Source: Umezawaea beigongshangensis
Lineage (GTDB): Bacteria; Actinomycetota; Actinomycetes; Mycobacteriales; Pseudonocardiaceae
Direction of reading: 5' to 3'
NCBI RefSeq assembly: GCF_016464305.1
Contig: NZ_JAEIOJ010000002.1
Coordinates: 248,001 to 312,000 of the forward strand
DNA: 64,000 nucleotides
Shown: positions 37,543-46,707 of the stretch, piece after piece
How positions within the stretch are numbered: the first letter of the stretch is position 1
How the letters are laid out: each line of letters opens with the position of its first letter
Made by a program: the position numbers and the translations under genes
Notes under the pieces: model-generated
The model's database searches: none
Told to the model about the DNA's origin: nothing
The model's input: only the letters and a program-made list of their open reading frames with translations

Positions 37543-40500
37543 GTGCTGACTCGTCGCACCCGCACGACACCGATCGCCGCCCTCCTGGCCCTGCTGACCG
37601 TCCTCGTCGCACCACCGGCGAGCGCGGAGCCCGTGGCTGGCCTGCCCGAGCCGACCGACCGCTCCGCCGCCGTCGACCCGGCCCGGCGGATCGAGACCGC
37701 CCGCACCACCACCCCCGTCGCGCCGGGCGTCGAGCTGACCTCCTTCGACTGGTACGAGCGCGGCGACGCGGGCGGCTGGGTCCGCGGCGACGCCCTGACC
37801 GTCGACCTCGACGGCGGCACCCGCGTGGACTACCTGGACCCCGGCGAGGTGAGCCGCGCCGAACCGCTGTCGGCGCAGGCCGCGCGCACGGGGGCGGTGG
37901 CCGCCGTGAACGGCGACTTCTTCGACGTCGGCAACAGCGACGCGCCGCTGGGCGTCGGCGTGCGCGGCGGTGAGCTGGTCAAGTCCCCCGCCGCGGACCA
38001 CCGGCGGGCGGCGGGCGTCGACGCGGAGGGCGTGGGCCGGGTGATGGAGGTGTTCTTCACCGGCTCCGCGGCGCTGCCGGGCGGTCGCGCGCTGCCTCTG
38101 GACCAGCTCAACAGCGCTCGGATCGACGCGGACGGCACCGGCGTGTTCACGCCGCTGTGGGGCTCGTACCCGAGGACGCGCGCCGTCGCGGGCGCGGCGC
38201 GGGTGACGGAGGTGGTCGTGCGCGACGGCGTCGTCGCACGGGTGGACGCCGCGGCCGGCGCGGACCCGGTGCCCGCGGGCGGGTTCGTGCTGCTGGGCCG
38301 CGAGGCCGGTGCCGACGCGCTGGCCTCGCTCGCCCCCGGCGACCCGGTGAGCGTCGAGTACTCCTCGCGCACCGCCGACGGCAGCGCCCCCCTGGCCGCG
38401 ATCGGCGGCGGTGAGCTGCTGATCGCGGACGGGGAGGTCGTCGCGCCCGCCGACCCCCTGCACCCGCGCACCGCCGTCGGCTTCTCCGCCGACGGCAGGA
38501 GGATGTTCCTGCTCGTGGTCGACGGGCGGCAGTCGCCGTACCTGCTGGGCCTGACCCAGCGGGACCTGGCCGCCGTGCTGCGGGAGATGGGCGCGCACAA
38601 CGCCCTCAACCTCGACGGCGGCGGGTCGTCCACGATGCTCGCGCGCCGGCCGGGCACCGACGAGCTGGCGCTGGCCAACACCCCGTCCGACGGCGGAGAG
38701 CGGCCCGTGCCGAACGGCCTCGCGCTCTACGCGCCGGAGGGCAGCGGGCGGCTCACCGGCTTCCGGGTCGGCACGGCGGCGGACGCGGCGGCCTCCCCCG
38801 GCGCGGACCCCGTGCCCGGCGGGCGGCCGGACCGGGTGTTCCCCGGGCTGACCCGGCGTCTCGTCGCGCACGGGCACGACGAGACGTGGGGGCCGGCCGA
38901 CGACCGGGCGCACTCCTGGCGGACCGAGCCCCGCTCGGTCGGGCACGTCGGCGACGACGGCGTGTTCCGCGCGGCGCGCACCGGCGCGGTGACCGCGACC
39001 GCCCACCGCGGAGCGGTCTCCGGGAGCGTCGGCCTGACCGTCCTCGGACCGCTGTCCCGGCTGTCGGCCACCACACCGCGGCTCGCCCTGCCGGCGCCGG
39101 GCGCGTCGGGCCGGATCGGGCTGGTCGGCTTCGACGACGACGGCTTCAGCGCGCCGGTCGAACCGGCCGACGCCGTGCTGGAGCACGACGCCACCGTGGT
39201 GCACGTCGTGCCCGACGACGACGGCGGGCTGCGCGTGACCGGGAGGAGTCCGGGCTCGACCACGATCTCGGTGCGGGTGGGCGCGCACACCACGAGCGTC
39301 CCCGTCACGGTCGGGCTGGACGAGCGGCTGATCGCCGGGTTCGACGACGGCGCGGCGTGGACGTTCCGCGCCGCTCGCGCCACCGGCTCCGTCGCCCCGG
39401 TGCCGGACGGGCGCACCGGGGCGGGCCTGGAGCTGCGCTACGACTTCTCCCGGTCCACGGGCACCCGCACCGCCCACGCGGTGCCGCCGAGCCCGATCGA
39501 GGTGCCGGGACAGCCGCTCGCGCTGGGCGCGTGGGTGCACGGGCACGCCGGGGACGAGTGGACCGCGTTCACCGTGACCGACGCGCAGGGCCAGACGCGC
39601 TCGCTGCACGGCCCGCACATCACCTGGGAGGGGTGGCGGTACCTGGAGGTCGCGGTGCCGACGGAGACGGCGTTCCCGCTGCGCGTCGACAGCTTCTACG
39701 TGATCGAGACGGCCGCCGACCGGCAGTACGGCGGGACGGTGGTCGTGGACGACCTCGTGGCGCAGGTCCCGCCGCACGTCGACCTGCCCGCGCGGCGGGC
39801 CGGGACGGACCGGGTGGTGGTGCGCGACGGCACGGTCGGCGGGAGCGCGTGGCGCTTCGCGGTGATGTCCGACGCGCAGTTCGTGGCGCGCGCTCCCGAC
39901 AGCGACCTCGTGCGGCAGGCGCGGCGCACGCTGCGCGAGATCCGCGCGCAGCGGCCGGACTTCCTCGTGGTGAACGGCGACCTGGTGGACGAGGCGGCGC
40001 CGGAGGACCTGGCGCTGGCCCGCCGCGTGCTGAGCGAGGAGCTCGGCGACGAGGTGCCCTGGTACTACGTGCCGGGCAACCACGAGATCATGGGGCCGGG
40101 CACGATCGAGAACTTCCGGCGCGAGTTCGGCGCGACGAACCGGACGTTCGACCACCGGGGCACGCGGTTCGTGCTGCTGGACTCCTCCACCGGCACGATC
40201 CGGGGCGGCGGGTTCGACCAGGCGCTGATGCTGCGCTCCGCGCTGGACCGGGCGCGCGGGGACGAGGCGGTGCACTCGGTGGTGCTGCTGGAGCACCACC
40301 CGCCGCGCGACCCGACACCCGCGCGCAGCAGCCAGCTCTCCGACCGGATGGAGGCCGCCGTCGTCGAGGACTGGCTGGCGGAGTTCCAGCGGGAGACCGG
40401 CAAGGGCGCCGCGATGATCAGCGGCCACGTGGGCGCGTTCTCCGCGTCCAGGGTGGACGGCGTGCCGCAGCTGATCAACGGCAACTCCGGCAAGGCTCCG

Positions 40501-40950
40501 GCGGCCGACGCCGCCGACGGCGGGTTCACCGGGTGGACGCTGCTCGGCGTCGACCCGCCGGACCCGGTCCCCGGCCGGGCGTGGCCGCAGCGCCCCCGGC
40601 CGCGGTGGCTGAGCGCCGAGTTCCGCCCGCACGTCGACGCCCTCGACCTGCACGTGCCGGAGGTGGTGCGCACCGGCGAGCCCGGCCCGGTGTCCGCGAC
40701 GGTGACGCAGGGGGCGCGGCGGGTCCCGGTGGCCGCGCCGGTGAGCGCCGACTGGTCCGGCTCCCCCGGCCTGCACGTCGGCGACCGGGCCGGGGTGCGC
40801 GCGTGGCACGCGGCGTGGCTGGACCCGGAGACGGGCGAGCTGACCGCGTTCTCCGCCGGGCGCGTGGTCGTCGCCGTCACGGTGAACGGCCAGACGCGGC
40901 GCGCGGAGGTCGCGCTCACCGCGGCGCGGCAACGCGCTCGGGCATCCTGA
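37543..40950 (+). CDS. Exported phosphodiester-glycosidase and metallophosphoesterase fusion
   Basis: A 1135-residue protein with a Sec signal (cleavage near residue 28). Residues about 110-395 form a NAGPA/phosphodiester glycosidase domain (AAVNGDFFDVGNSDAPLGV, AVGFSADGRRMFLLVVDGR, ALNLDGGGSSTM). Ig-like and carbohydrate-binding-like modules fill 410-760. A calcineurin-type phosphoesterase domain follows (770-960) with FAVMSDAQF, VVNGDLVDE, VPGNHEIMG, LEHHPPRD and SGHVG. It should act on phosphodiester-linked sugars of wall polymers or exogenous substrates outside the cell, cleaving the sugar and then the phosphate. GTG 37543 follows GGAG. Confidence 0.92.
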   Translation: MLTRRTRTTPIAALLALLTVLVAPPASAEPVAGLPEPTDRSAAVDPARRIETARTTTPVAPGVELTSFDWYERGDAGGWVRGDALTVDLDGGTRVDYLDPGEVSRAEPLSAQAARTGAVAAVNGDFFDVGNSDAPLGVGVRGGELVKSPAADHRRAAGVDAEGVGRVMEVFFTGSAALPGGRALPLDQLNSARIDADGTGVFTPLWGSYPRTRAVAGAARVTEVVVRDGVVARVDAAAGADPVPAGGFVLLGREAGADALASLAPGDPVSVEYSSRTADGSAPLAAIGGGELLIADGEVVAPADPLHPRTAVGFSADGRRMFLLVVDGRQSPYLLGLTQRDLAAVLREMGAHNALNLDGGGSSTMLARRPGTDELALANTPSDGGERPVPNGLALYAPEGSGRLTGFRVGTAADAAASPGADPVPGGRPDRVFPGLTRRLVAHGHDETWGPADDRAHSWRTEPRSVGHVGDDGVFRAARTGAVTATAHRGAVSGSVGLTVLGPLSRLSATTPRLALPAPGASGRIGLVGFDDDGFSAPVEPADAVLEHDATVVHVVPDDDGGLRVTGRSPGSTTISVRVGAHTTSVPVTVGLDERLIAGFDDGAAWTFRAARATGSVAPVPDGRTGAGLELRYDFSRSTGTRTAHAVPPSPIEVPGQPLALGAWVHGHAGDEWTAFTVTDAQGQTRSLHGPHITWEGWRYLEVAVPTETAFPLRVDSFYVIETAADRQYGGTVVVDDLVAQVPPHVDLPARRAGTDRVVVRDGTVGGSAWRFAVMSDAQFVARAPDSDLVRQARRTLREIRAQRPDFLVVNGDLVDEAAPEDLALARRVLSEELGDEVPWYYVPGNHEIMGPGTIENFRREFGATNRTFDHRGTRFVLLDSSTGTIRGGGFDQALMLRSALDRARGDEAVHSVVLLEHHPPRDPTPARSSQLSDRMEAAVVEDWLAEFQRETGKGAAMISGHVGAFSASRVDGVPQLINGNSGKAPAADAADGGFTGWTLLGVDPPDPVPGRAWPQRPRPRWLSAEFRPHVDALDLHVPEVVRTGEPGPVSATVTQGARRVPVAAPVSADWSGSPGLHVGDRAGVRAWHAAWLDPETGELTAFSAGRVVVAVTVNGQTRRAEVALTAARQRARAS

Positions 40951-41079
40951 CGTGCCCCGGAACGCCCGTGGTCGCGCACACGACCACGAGCACTCACGGC
41001 CGCGACGCCCCAGCGCCACCCACCGGACACCTCGACGGCGCACCGTACGCACGACCGGCAGCGATCGATCGGAGTCCAC

Positions 41080-42936
41080 GTGGAACCCCAGGCTCAGAAA
41101 CCGCAGTTGCGGCGGCGCGCGCTGCTCCAGGCGGCGGTCGCCGCTCCGGTCGCCGCGTCGGCGCTCGGCGCGACCGCCGCGCCGGCCGCGGCCACCGGGT
41201 CGGGCGGTCGCTTCGACGGCGACAGCCCCCGCTTCTCGATCGCCGTGCTGCCGGACACGCAGTACCTGTTCGACGAGGACAGCTCCGACCCCGAGCCGCT
41301 GAACGCCACCTTCGCGCACCTGCTGGAGCGGCGCTCCGAGGCCAACGTGGCGTTCCTGACTCACCTGGGCGACGTGACCGAGCACGGCAGCGAGCACGAG
41401 ATCTCGCTGGCCGACCGGGCCTTCCGGGCGATCGACGGCAAGGTGCCCTACAGCGTCCTCGCCGGCAACCACGACGTTCCGGGGTCCACGAACGACCAGC
41501 GCGGCGACAGCGCCTACCTGCGCGCGTTCGGCCCGCAGCGCTTCCGCCGCAGCCCCACCTTCGGCGGTGCGTCCCCCGACGGCTACAACAGCTTCCACGT
41601 GCTCACCGCGGGCGGGCGGAAGTGGCTCGTGCTCGCCCTGGACTGGCGGGTGTCCCCGAGCGGTCTGGCCTGGGCGCAGGGCGTGATCGACGGGCACCGC
41701 GACCTGCCGGTGATCCTCACGACGCACGACCTCGCCTCGGCCGACGACAGCGGTCGCGCCGAGCTGTCGGGCAACGGCCGCGCGCTGTGGGACGGCCTGA
41801 TCCGCCGCAACGACCAGGTGTTCCTCACCCTCAACGGCCACTACTGGCCGTCGGGGCGCACGGTGCTCACCAACGACGCCGGGCACGACGTGCACGTCCA
41901 CGTCGCCAACTACCAGGACCGCTACTACGGCGGCGCCGGGATGATCCGGCTCTACACCTTCGACCTGGTGCGCGGCGTGATCGACGTGGAGACGTTCTCG
42001 CCGTGGCTGCTGTCCCGCGACGCGGAGGACCGCACGCCGCTGGAGGCGGAGAACCTGGAGCTGACCGGGCCGGTGGACCGGTTCAGCGTGGAGATCGACT
42101 TCCGGGAGCGCTTCGCCGGCTTCGCGCCGCCGGTGCTGCCGCAGCCGCGTCCGGCGAGCGCGGTGATGCCGCGCGGCACGGCGGCGTACTGGCGCTTCGA
42201 CGCGGCCGGACTGGCCGGCGCCGGGGGCGTCGTCGCCGACGGCACGGTCGCGCGCGACCTGACGGGCAACGGCAACGACCTGACCGTGCAGCGACTGCAC
42301 GCCAGCGGCCCGGACGCGCTGGAGCGGTCGGCCGAGCACCACGAGGGAGCGCCAGCGCACGCCAGTCTGCGCTTCGGCGGCGGCAAGTCCCCCGACCGGG
42401 GCGCGGTGCTGCGCACGGGTCCGACGGCGCCGATCAACAGCGCGACCTTCGAGCGGGGCTACACCATCGAGGCCTTCGTGAAGTTCCCCGAGCCGTTCGA
42501 GGGCGACCACGCCTGGATGGGCATTCTGAGCTGGGAGGGGCGCAACGGCGACGCGGGCAAGACCAGCGGCTGGTCGCCCGACGAGCCCACGTGCAGCCTG
42601 AACCTGTCCCCCGAGCGCTTCCTCCAGTACGTCGTGTACCCGACGGGACGCGACGCCGACCCCACGTCCTGGAGCCACGCCCTGCCGGTGGGCCGCTGGA
42701 CGCACCTCGCGATCGTCAACGACGGCAACCGCACGGTGATCTACGTCGACGGCTCGAAGATCGCCAGGAACCCGACGCAGCAGTCGCGGGGCATCACGAC
42801 GCTGGGCAAGCCGTTCGTCATCGGCGGCACCCAGTTCGCCGGGCAGTACGGCCAGGGCTTCTACGGCTGGATCGGCGACGTGCGCATCGTCTCCCGAGCC
42901 CTGAAGCCGAAGGAGTTCCTGACCTCCCGCGCCTGA
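41080..42936 (+). CDS. Tat-exported metallophosphoesterase with LamG domain
   Basis: A 618-residue protein. The signal has a twin arginine (QLRRRALLQAAVAAPVAASA). Residues 50-330 are a calcineurin-like phosphoesterase: AVLPDTQYLFDEDS, THLGDVTEHG, LAGNHDVPGS, LTTHDLAS, LNGHYWPSG. A LamG/concanavalin-like domain spans about 365-615 (YTIEAFVKFPEPFEGDHAWM, WTHLAIVNDGNRTVIYVDGS), probably binding carbohydrate. Tat export suggests metals are loaded before secretion. GTG 41080 follows GGAG by five bases. It lies 129 bases after the glycosidase-phosphoesterase gene, likely a shared pathway. Confidence 0.93.
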   Translation: MEPQAQKPQLRRRALLQAAVAAPVAASALGATAAPAAATGSGGRFDGDSPRFSIAVLPDTQYLFDEDSSDPEPLNATFAHLLERRSEANVAFLTHLGDVTEHGSEHEISLADRAFRAIDGKVPYSVLAGNHDVPGSTNDQRGDSAYLRAFGPQRFRRSPTFGGASPDGYNSFHVLTAGGRKWLVLALDWRVSPSGLAWAQGVIDGHRDLPVILTTHDLASADDSGRAELSGNGRALWDGLIRRNDQVFLTLNGHYWPSGRTVLTNDAGHDVHVHVANYQDRYYGGAGMIRLYTFDLVRGVIDVETFSPWLLSRDAEDRTPLEAENLELTGPVDRFSVEIDFRERFAGFAPPVLPQPRPASAVMPRGTAAYWRFDAAGLAGAGGVVADGTVARDLTGNGNDLTVQRLHASGPDALERSAEHHEGAPAHASLRFGGGKSPDRGAVLRTGPTAPINSATFERGYTIEAFVKFPEPFEGDHAWMGILSWEGRNGDAGKTSGWSPDEPTCSLNLSPERFLQYVVYPTGRDADPTSWSHALPVGRWTHLAIVNDGNRTVIYVDGSKIARNPTQQSRGITTLGKPFVIGGTQFAGQYGQGFYGWIGDVRIVSRALKPKEFLTSRA

Positions 42937-42976
42937 CCGCGCGAGTTGCCCGTCCAAGCACCGCGGGTCGGCCGTT

Positions 42977-43012
42977 CGCGGTGTCCGCGCCGATCTCGGC
43001 GCGGACACCGCG
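42977..43012. terminator. Bidirectional hairpin terminator
   Basis: CGCGGTGTCCGCGCC pairs perfectly with GGCGCGGACACCGCG over a six-base loop, between the convergent phosphoesterase and SDR genes. Confidence 0.82.
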
Positions 43013-43018
43013 GCGCGC

Positions 43019-44074
43019 TCACGTGATCGGGTAGGCCCTGGCCGGCTCGGTGCGCATCCGGTCGCGGCGCAGCACGGGACTGCGGTCGTCGGTCCCGTCT
43101 GCCATTCCGGCGAGCTGTTCCGCGGCGGCCTGAGCGCTGCTGACCCTCGGCGCCCAGCCCAGCTCGTCGTGGGCCCGGTTGGTGAGGACCAGCGGTGTCC
43201 GCGAGCCGACGTCGAACCAGCCGGGGGACATGCGGATCGCACGCAGCTGCCACGCCAGCCACACCGCGCCGCGCACCAGCCCGACGGGCACCGGCAGCGG
43301 CCGGGCTTTCACCACCTCGGCCAGGTCGTCGATCGTGAGGACGTCGGCGGCGAGGTTGAACGGGCCGCTCGCCCTGCGCCGCAGGATGCGCACGAGCGCG
43401 TCGCCCACGTCGTCGGCGTGCACGAGCTGCACCTTGAACCCGGCGGGCAGCGGCAGCAGCGGGAGCCGTCCGGACTGGACGAACCGGATGAGCACGCGCG
43501 GCACGATCGGGTCGAAGAACAGGGCGATCAGGCTCGCGGCCGCGCGGCGCTGGGCGACGAGCGTCGGCCGCACGCTGGTCACCACGACGCCGGGGTTCTT
43601 CGCGGCGAAGCCCTCGATCATCCGCTCCGCCTCGGCCTTGCTCTTGCCGTAGACGGACGTGCTGATGCCGGTGCTGGTCCAGCTCTCGTCGACCGGTTCG
43701 GTCGCGCCCTCGGCGTACACGCCGATCGACGAGCCGTGCACGAGGTGCGGCACCCCGGCGGCCCGCACCGCCCGCAGCACGGCGGCGGTCCCGTCGTGGT
43801 TGGTGCGGTGCAGGTGCAGCGTGTCGCGCACCGGCTGGAACGCCCACGCGAGGTGCACGACGGCGTCGGCGCCGGTGAACACGTCGATCAGCTCCTCCTC
43901 CGCGTCGGGGCCGCCGACGTCGACGCAGCGCCACTCCGCGGTGTCGAAGGGCGGCGCGACCTCCGGCAGGCGACGGCAGACACCGACCACCCGGTGCTCC
44001 TCCTCGTCGCGCGCCAGCGCGCGCAGCAGTCCCGTACCGATGTTGCCCGACGCTCCGGTGATCACGATGCGCAC
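43019..44074 (-). CDS. NAD-dependent epimerase/dehydratase-type extended SDR
   Basis: A 351-residue protein. Cofactor loop MRIVITGASGNIGTGLLRAL, then VVHLAWAFQPVRDT, the catalytic serine region LVHGSSIGVYAEG and the YxxxK element SVYGKSKAEAERMIEGF. It ends with PARAYPIT. These are the marks of UDP-sugar-epimerase-like SDRs, but the acceptor is not predictable. It has its own SigB-like promoter at 44101-44125. Confidence 0.9.
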   Translation of the reverse strand: MRIVITGASGNIGTGLLRALARDEEEHRVVGVCRRLPEVAPPFDTAEWRCVDVGGPDAEEELIDVFTGADAVVHLAWAFQPVRDTLHLHRTNHDGTAAVLRAVRAAGVPHLVHGSSIGVYAEGATEPVDESWTSTGISTSVYGKSKAEAERMIEGFAAKNPGVVVTSVRPTLVAQRRAAASLIALFFDPIVPRVLIRFVQSGRLPLLPLPAGFKVQLVHADDVGDALVRILRRRASGPFNLAADVLTIDDLAEVVKARPLPVPVGLVRGAVWLAWQLRAIRMSPGWFDVGSRTPLVLTNRAHDELGWAPRVSSAQAAAEQLAGMADGTDDRSPVLRRDRMRTEPARAYPIT

Positions 44075-44100
44075 GCCGCCTCCTCAGGTGTCGTCGGCGG

Positions 44101-44125
44101 ATACCCCGGCGCGACCGTCCGAACC
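44101..44125 (-). promoter_or_regulatory. SigB-like promoter for the extended SDR
   Basis: On the minus strand GGTT, 15 bases, GGGTAT, an exact consensus match ending 26 bases before the start at 44074. Confidence 0.55.
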
Positions 44126-44141
44126 GGATCGACCTCGGGTG

Positions 44142-44822
44142 TCACCCGGTGACGGCGCCGTCCACCACGAGCAGCGGGGGCAGCTGGCGCGGAGGCACGT
44201 CCGAGGGGACCTGGACGATCCCGGTGCGGGCGCGGGTCAGCGCGCGCAGCCGCTCGCCGATGCGCCGGTAGAAGCGGAGCTGGGTGTGCCGCCCGAACAG
44301 CGCCCAGCCCAGTCGCAGGACGGGGTGGGCGCGTCGGTCGAGCTGGGAGTGGCTGCGCGCGAAGAACTCCACCTCCCCGGTCCGCAGGTGCTTGACGACC
44401 TCGTAGTCGACGCGACCGCGTTCGAGGTGGCCGGTGAGCGTCTCGTAGCTCCAGCCCCAGACGCGCCGCTCGTCGTCGGTGTCGTCCCGCACGGCGGTGA
44501 TCCGCACCCCGAGCTGGAACTTCAGGAAGGCGAACCTGCCCTCCAGCAGCAGGTCCCGCCCCAGCAGCGGCGTGTCGGCGTCGTAGCGGGCGCGGATCAG
44601 CTCGGGCGGGGTGAACTCGTAGTCCCGCACGACGGCGCGGGCGATCTCCCAGGGGCCACCGGCCTCCGGCGGGCCGGGCGCCTCCCGGCCGAGGCGGTGG
44701 CGGTGGACGTCGAACGTCCACCCCGGAGCCCGCACCTCGCTCGCGTCGTAGTTGACGGACCGCTCGCGCAGAGCGCGCAGGGCGGCGTCCGGTGGGGCTG
44801 AGCGCGGGGTGCGCAGGCGCAC
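44142..44822 (-). CDS. DUF1990 family protein
   Basis: A 226-residue cytoplasmic protein from GTG 44822 after AAGGAGGAG. Family marks are NYDASEVRAPGWTFDVHRHR near the start, a central FLKFQLGVRITAVRDD, WGWSYETLTGHLERG, VEFFARSHSQLDRRA and HPVLRLGWALFGRHTQLRFY near the end. DUF1990 proteins are common in actinobacteria and plants and may bind a hydrophobic ligand; function unproven. It follows the STAS gene by 34 bases and may be cotranscribed with it. Confidence 0.87.
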   Translation of the reverse strand: MRLRTPRSAPPDAALRALRERSVNYDASEVRAPGWTFDVHRHRLGREAPGPPEAGGPWEIARAVVRDYEFTPPELIRARYDADTPLLGRDLLLEGRFAFLKFQLGVRITAVRDDTDDERRVWGWSYETLTGHLERGRVDYEVVKHLRTGEVEFFARSHSQLDRRAHPVLRLGWALFGRHTQLRFYRRIGERLRALTRARTGIVQVPSDVPPRQLPPLLVVDGAVTG

Positions 44823-44856
44823 GGACTCCTCCTTCAGACGGGGTGGTGCTCGCCGA

Positions 44857-45162
44857 TCAGCGGGTGAAGAGCCACTCCAGGCCGCTGACCTCCAGCAGGC
44901 GGACCACCGCCGTGCTGGGCTCGCGCAGCCGCACCTGGCCACCGGCCTCCGCGGCGCGGGCACGCGCGCGCAGCAGCGCCCCCAGGCCCGCGGAGTCGCA
45001 GAACGTCACGCGGGAGACGTCCAGCAGCAGCCGGGTCTGGCCGTTGGCGACGAGCTGGTCCGTCCTGGCCAGCAGGTCACCCGCGCTCGCCAGGTCCAGC
45101 GCACCCGTCACGACCACGACGCACGTCGTCGGGGTCCTCTCGGCGATCTCCACGGTCAGCAC
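44857..45162 (-). CDS. STAS-domain anti-sigma-factor antagonist
   Basis: A 101-residue STAS protein: CVVVVTGALDLASAGDLLAR, RLLLDVSRVTFCDSAGLGAL, LREPSTAVVRLLEVSGLEWL. The conserved phosphorylatable serine is in CDSAGLGALL, as in RsbV. It likely partners an RsbW-like ATPase such as the one at 46708-47121. A GGTT-N15-GGTTAT element upstream is a near variant of the SigB-like promoter. GTG 45162 is the start. Confidence 0.92.
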   Translation of the reverse strand: MLTVEIAERTPTTCVVVVTGALDLASAGDLLARTDQLVANGQTRLLLDVSRVTFCDSAGLGALLRARARAAEAGGQVRLREPSTAVVRLLEVSGLEWLFTR

Positions 45163-45250
45163 CGCCCACCACCTCTCGCACTCGGATCTCCGGGATAACC
45201 GCCAGTGACCTCATCAACCCCGTCGGGGGAACTGGATCGGATCAGGATCG

Positions 45251-46192
45251 TCACGAGGCGAACAGGTCGTGGTCGACCGCGGTGGCCGTGACGAAGCCCG
45301 CCGCGGCCGCGGTCGCGACGAAGGCGAACCCGGACGGGGCCTCGGCGCGGCGGGCCATGTCGCCCACGGCGTACACGCCGGGGACGTCCGTGCGACCGTG
45401 CTCGTCCACGCGCACCGAGTCGTCGTCCAGGACGGCGCAGCCGAGGAGCTGGGGCAGCTCGCTGGCCTGCCGGGTGCGGGCGTGCAGGAACACGGCCGTG
45501 CAAGCGAGCCGCTCGCCGGTGTCGAACACGACGTTCTCGACCGTTCCGTCCGGTCCCTCCACGCGCTCCACCCGCTCGGCGCGCACCCGCACCCCGCGCC
45601 GTCCCAGCGCGGCGCGGCGCTCCCGCGCCAGGTCCTCGCGGCCTCCGGTGCACAGCACCACGTCGCTGCTCCACCGGCTGAGCTGCACGGCGAAGTCGCA
45701 GTCGGCGTCGTCGCCGCCGAGCACGGCGAGCGGCTGGTCGCGGTACTCCCAGGCGTGGCAGTAGGGGCAGCCCAGCACGCCGCGCCCCCACCTCTCGCGC
45801 ACACCGGCGACGTCGGGGAGGTCCTCGGTGATCCCGGTGGCGAGCACGACGCGGCGGGCCGCGACCTCCTCGCCGTCCACCAGCAGTTCGAAGCGGTCCA
45901 GCTCTCCGGTCACGGCGTCGACGCGTCCGTCGTGAACTCGCACGTCGGGGTAGTGGTCCAGCTGTTCGCGAGCCACCTTCCGCAGGTCGGTGGGCGAGAT
46001 GCCCTCGGCCCCGATGAGCCCGTGCACGGCCGTGGCGGCGGCGTTGCGCCCGCCACCCGCGTCGACGACGAGGGTGCGGCGGCGCGAGCGGCCCAGGACG
46101 AGGGCGGCGTTGAGGCCGCCGGGACCACCGCCGATCACCGCCACGTCGTAGATCTCTCCGGTACGCGGCTCCGTGGTGAGGTGGTCAGCCAC
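45251..46192 (-). CDS. Thioredoxin-reductase-like FAD oxidoreductase
   Basis: A 313-residue flavoprotein. FAD loop DVAVIGGGPGGLNAALVLGR, redox motif GCPYCHAWEY (CPYC) near residue 141, NAD loop LAVLGGDDADCDFAVQLSRW, and the C-terminal GVYAVGDMARRAEAPSGFAF. The architecture is TrxB-like, but CPYC replaces the usual CATC, so the partner may not be thioredoxin. GTG 46192 overlaps the upstream small gene by eight bases, indicating coupled translation. Confidence 0.93.
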   Translation of the reverse strand: MADHLTTEPRTGEIYDVAVIGGGPGGLNAALVLGRSRRRTLVVDAGGGRNAAATAVHGLIGAEGISPTDLRKVAREQLDHYPDVRVHDGRVDAVTGELDRFELLVDGEEVAARRVVLATGITEDLPDVAGVRERWGRGVLGCPYCHAWEYRDQPLAVLGGDDADCDFAVQLSRWSSDVVLCTGGREDLARERRAALGRRGVRVRAERVERVEGPDGTVENVVFDTGERLACTAVFLHARTRQASELPQLLGCAVLDDDSVRVDEHGRTDVPGVYAVGDMARRAEAPSGFAFVATAAAAGFVTATAVDHDLFAS

Positions 46193-46439
46193 CGAGCGTC
46201 TCCGCCCCGGTGGACACGGTGGCCGCGATGATCTCCAGCTCGGCGTCCGAGGCGTCGCTCCGCCCGTCGAGGCGGTCGAGCAGCTCGTCGCGGGAGATCA
46301 GGACCAGCGAGCCGCGGTAGGAGTCGGTGTCCAGGTCGTCCGCCCGGACGGTTCGCACGCCCCCCTCGACGAGCACCAGGGTCGGGTCGGGCACGCCGGA
46401 GTCGATCAGGGCGCGCAGGTCTTCGGCGGAGATCGCCAC
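46185..46439 (-). CDS. Small acidic hypothetical protein coupled to FAD oxidoreductase
   Basis: An 84-residue acidic protein from GTG 46439, with GGAGGAA upstream. It reads SAEDLRALIDSGVPDPTLVL, then TVRADDLDTDSYRGSLVLIS and ATVSTGAETLGG. No cysteine is present, so it is not a thioredoxin. Its stop overlaps the FAD oxidoreductase start by eight bases. It could be a partner or stability factor of that enzyme. A GGGTAC element at 46469-46474 stands upstream with a -35 candidate one base outside the preferred spacing. Confidence 0.72.
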   Translation of the reverse strand: MAISAEDLRALIDSGVPDPTLVLVEGGVRTVRADDLDTDSYRGSLVLISRDELLDRLDGRSDASDAELEIIAATVSTGAETLGG

Positions 46440-46495
46440 GGTTCCTCCACTTGTCGGGTCACCGCGGTGTACCCGTTACGTGCCGCCGATCACCC

Positions 46496-46520
46496 GCTTG
46501 GCCCGGCGAATCGCGGGTAG
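46496..46520 (+). promoter_or_regulatory. SigB-like promoter for the 45-residue protein
   Basis: GCTT, 15 bases, GGGTAG, 31 bases before the ATG at 46552. Only the last base departs from the consensus. Confidence 0.45.
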
Positions 46521-46551
46521 TCCTCCCGGACGTCGACCAGGAGGTGCAGCC

Positions 46552-46689
46552 ATGACCACCGACAGCACGAGGCCCGCTCCGGACGAGGACCCCGACGACT
46601 TCGCCGAGGAGGTGGGTGTGGACCCGACGCCGCAGGAGGTCGCGGAGTACGAGCGGCTCGTCCAGGAGCACCAGCCGCGCGGCCGCTGA
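46552..46689 (+). CDS. 45-residue acidic protein
   Basis: A very small gene supported by ATG 46552 seven bases after GGAGG and by a SigB-like promoter. The product, STRPAPDEDPDDFAEEVGVD then PTPQEVAEYERLVQEHQPRG, is acidic and mostly disordered with one helix. I know similar short stress-associated proteins in actinobacteria but no function. It is convergent with the ATPase gene. Confidence 0.7.
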   Translation: MTTDSTRPAPDEDPDDFAEEVGVDPTPQEVAEYERLVQEHQPRGR

Positions 46690-46707
46690 GGCCGCGCGCA
46701 CCGAGGA

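Noticed and set aside
37432-43242. A 1936-codon open frame on the minus strand
   Set aside because: It runs opposite two well-supported exported phosphoesterase genes and through a perfect terminator hairpin; the product has no domain and is composed of R, H, V, A and G repeats.
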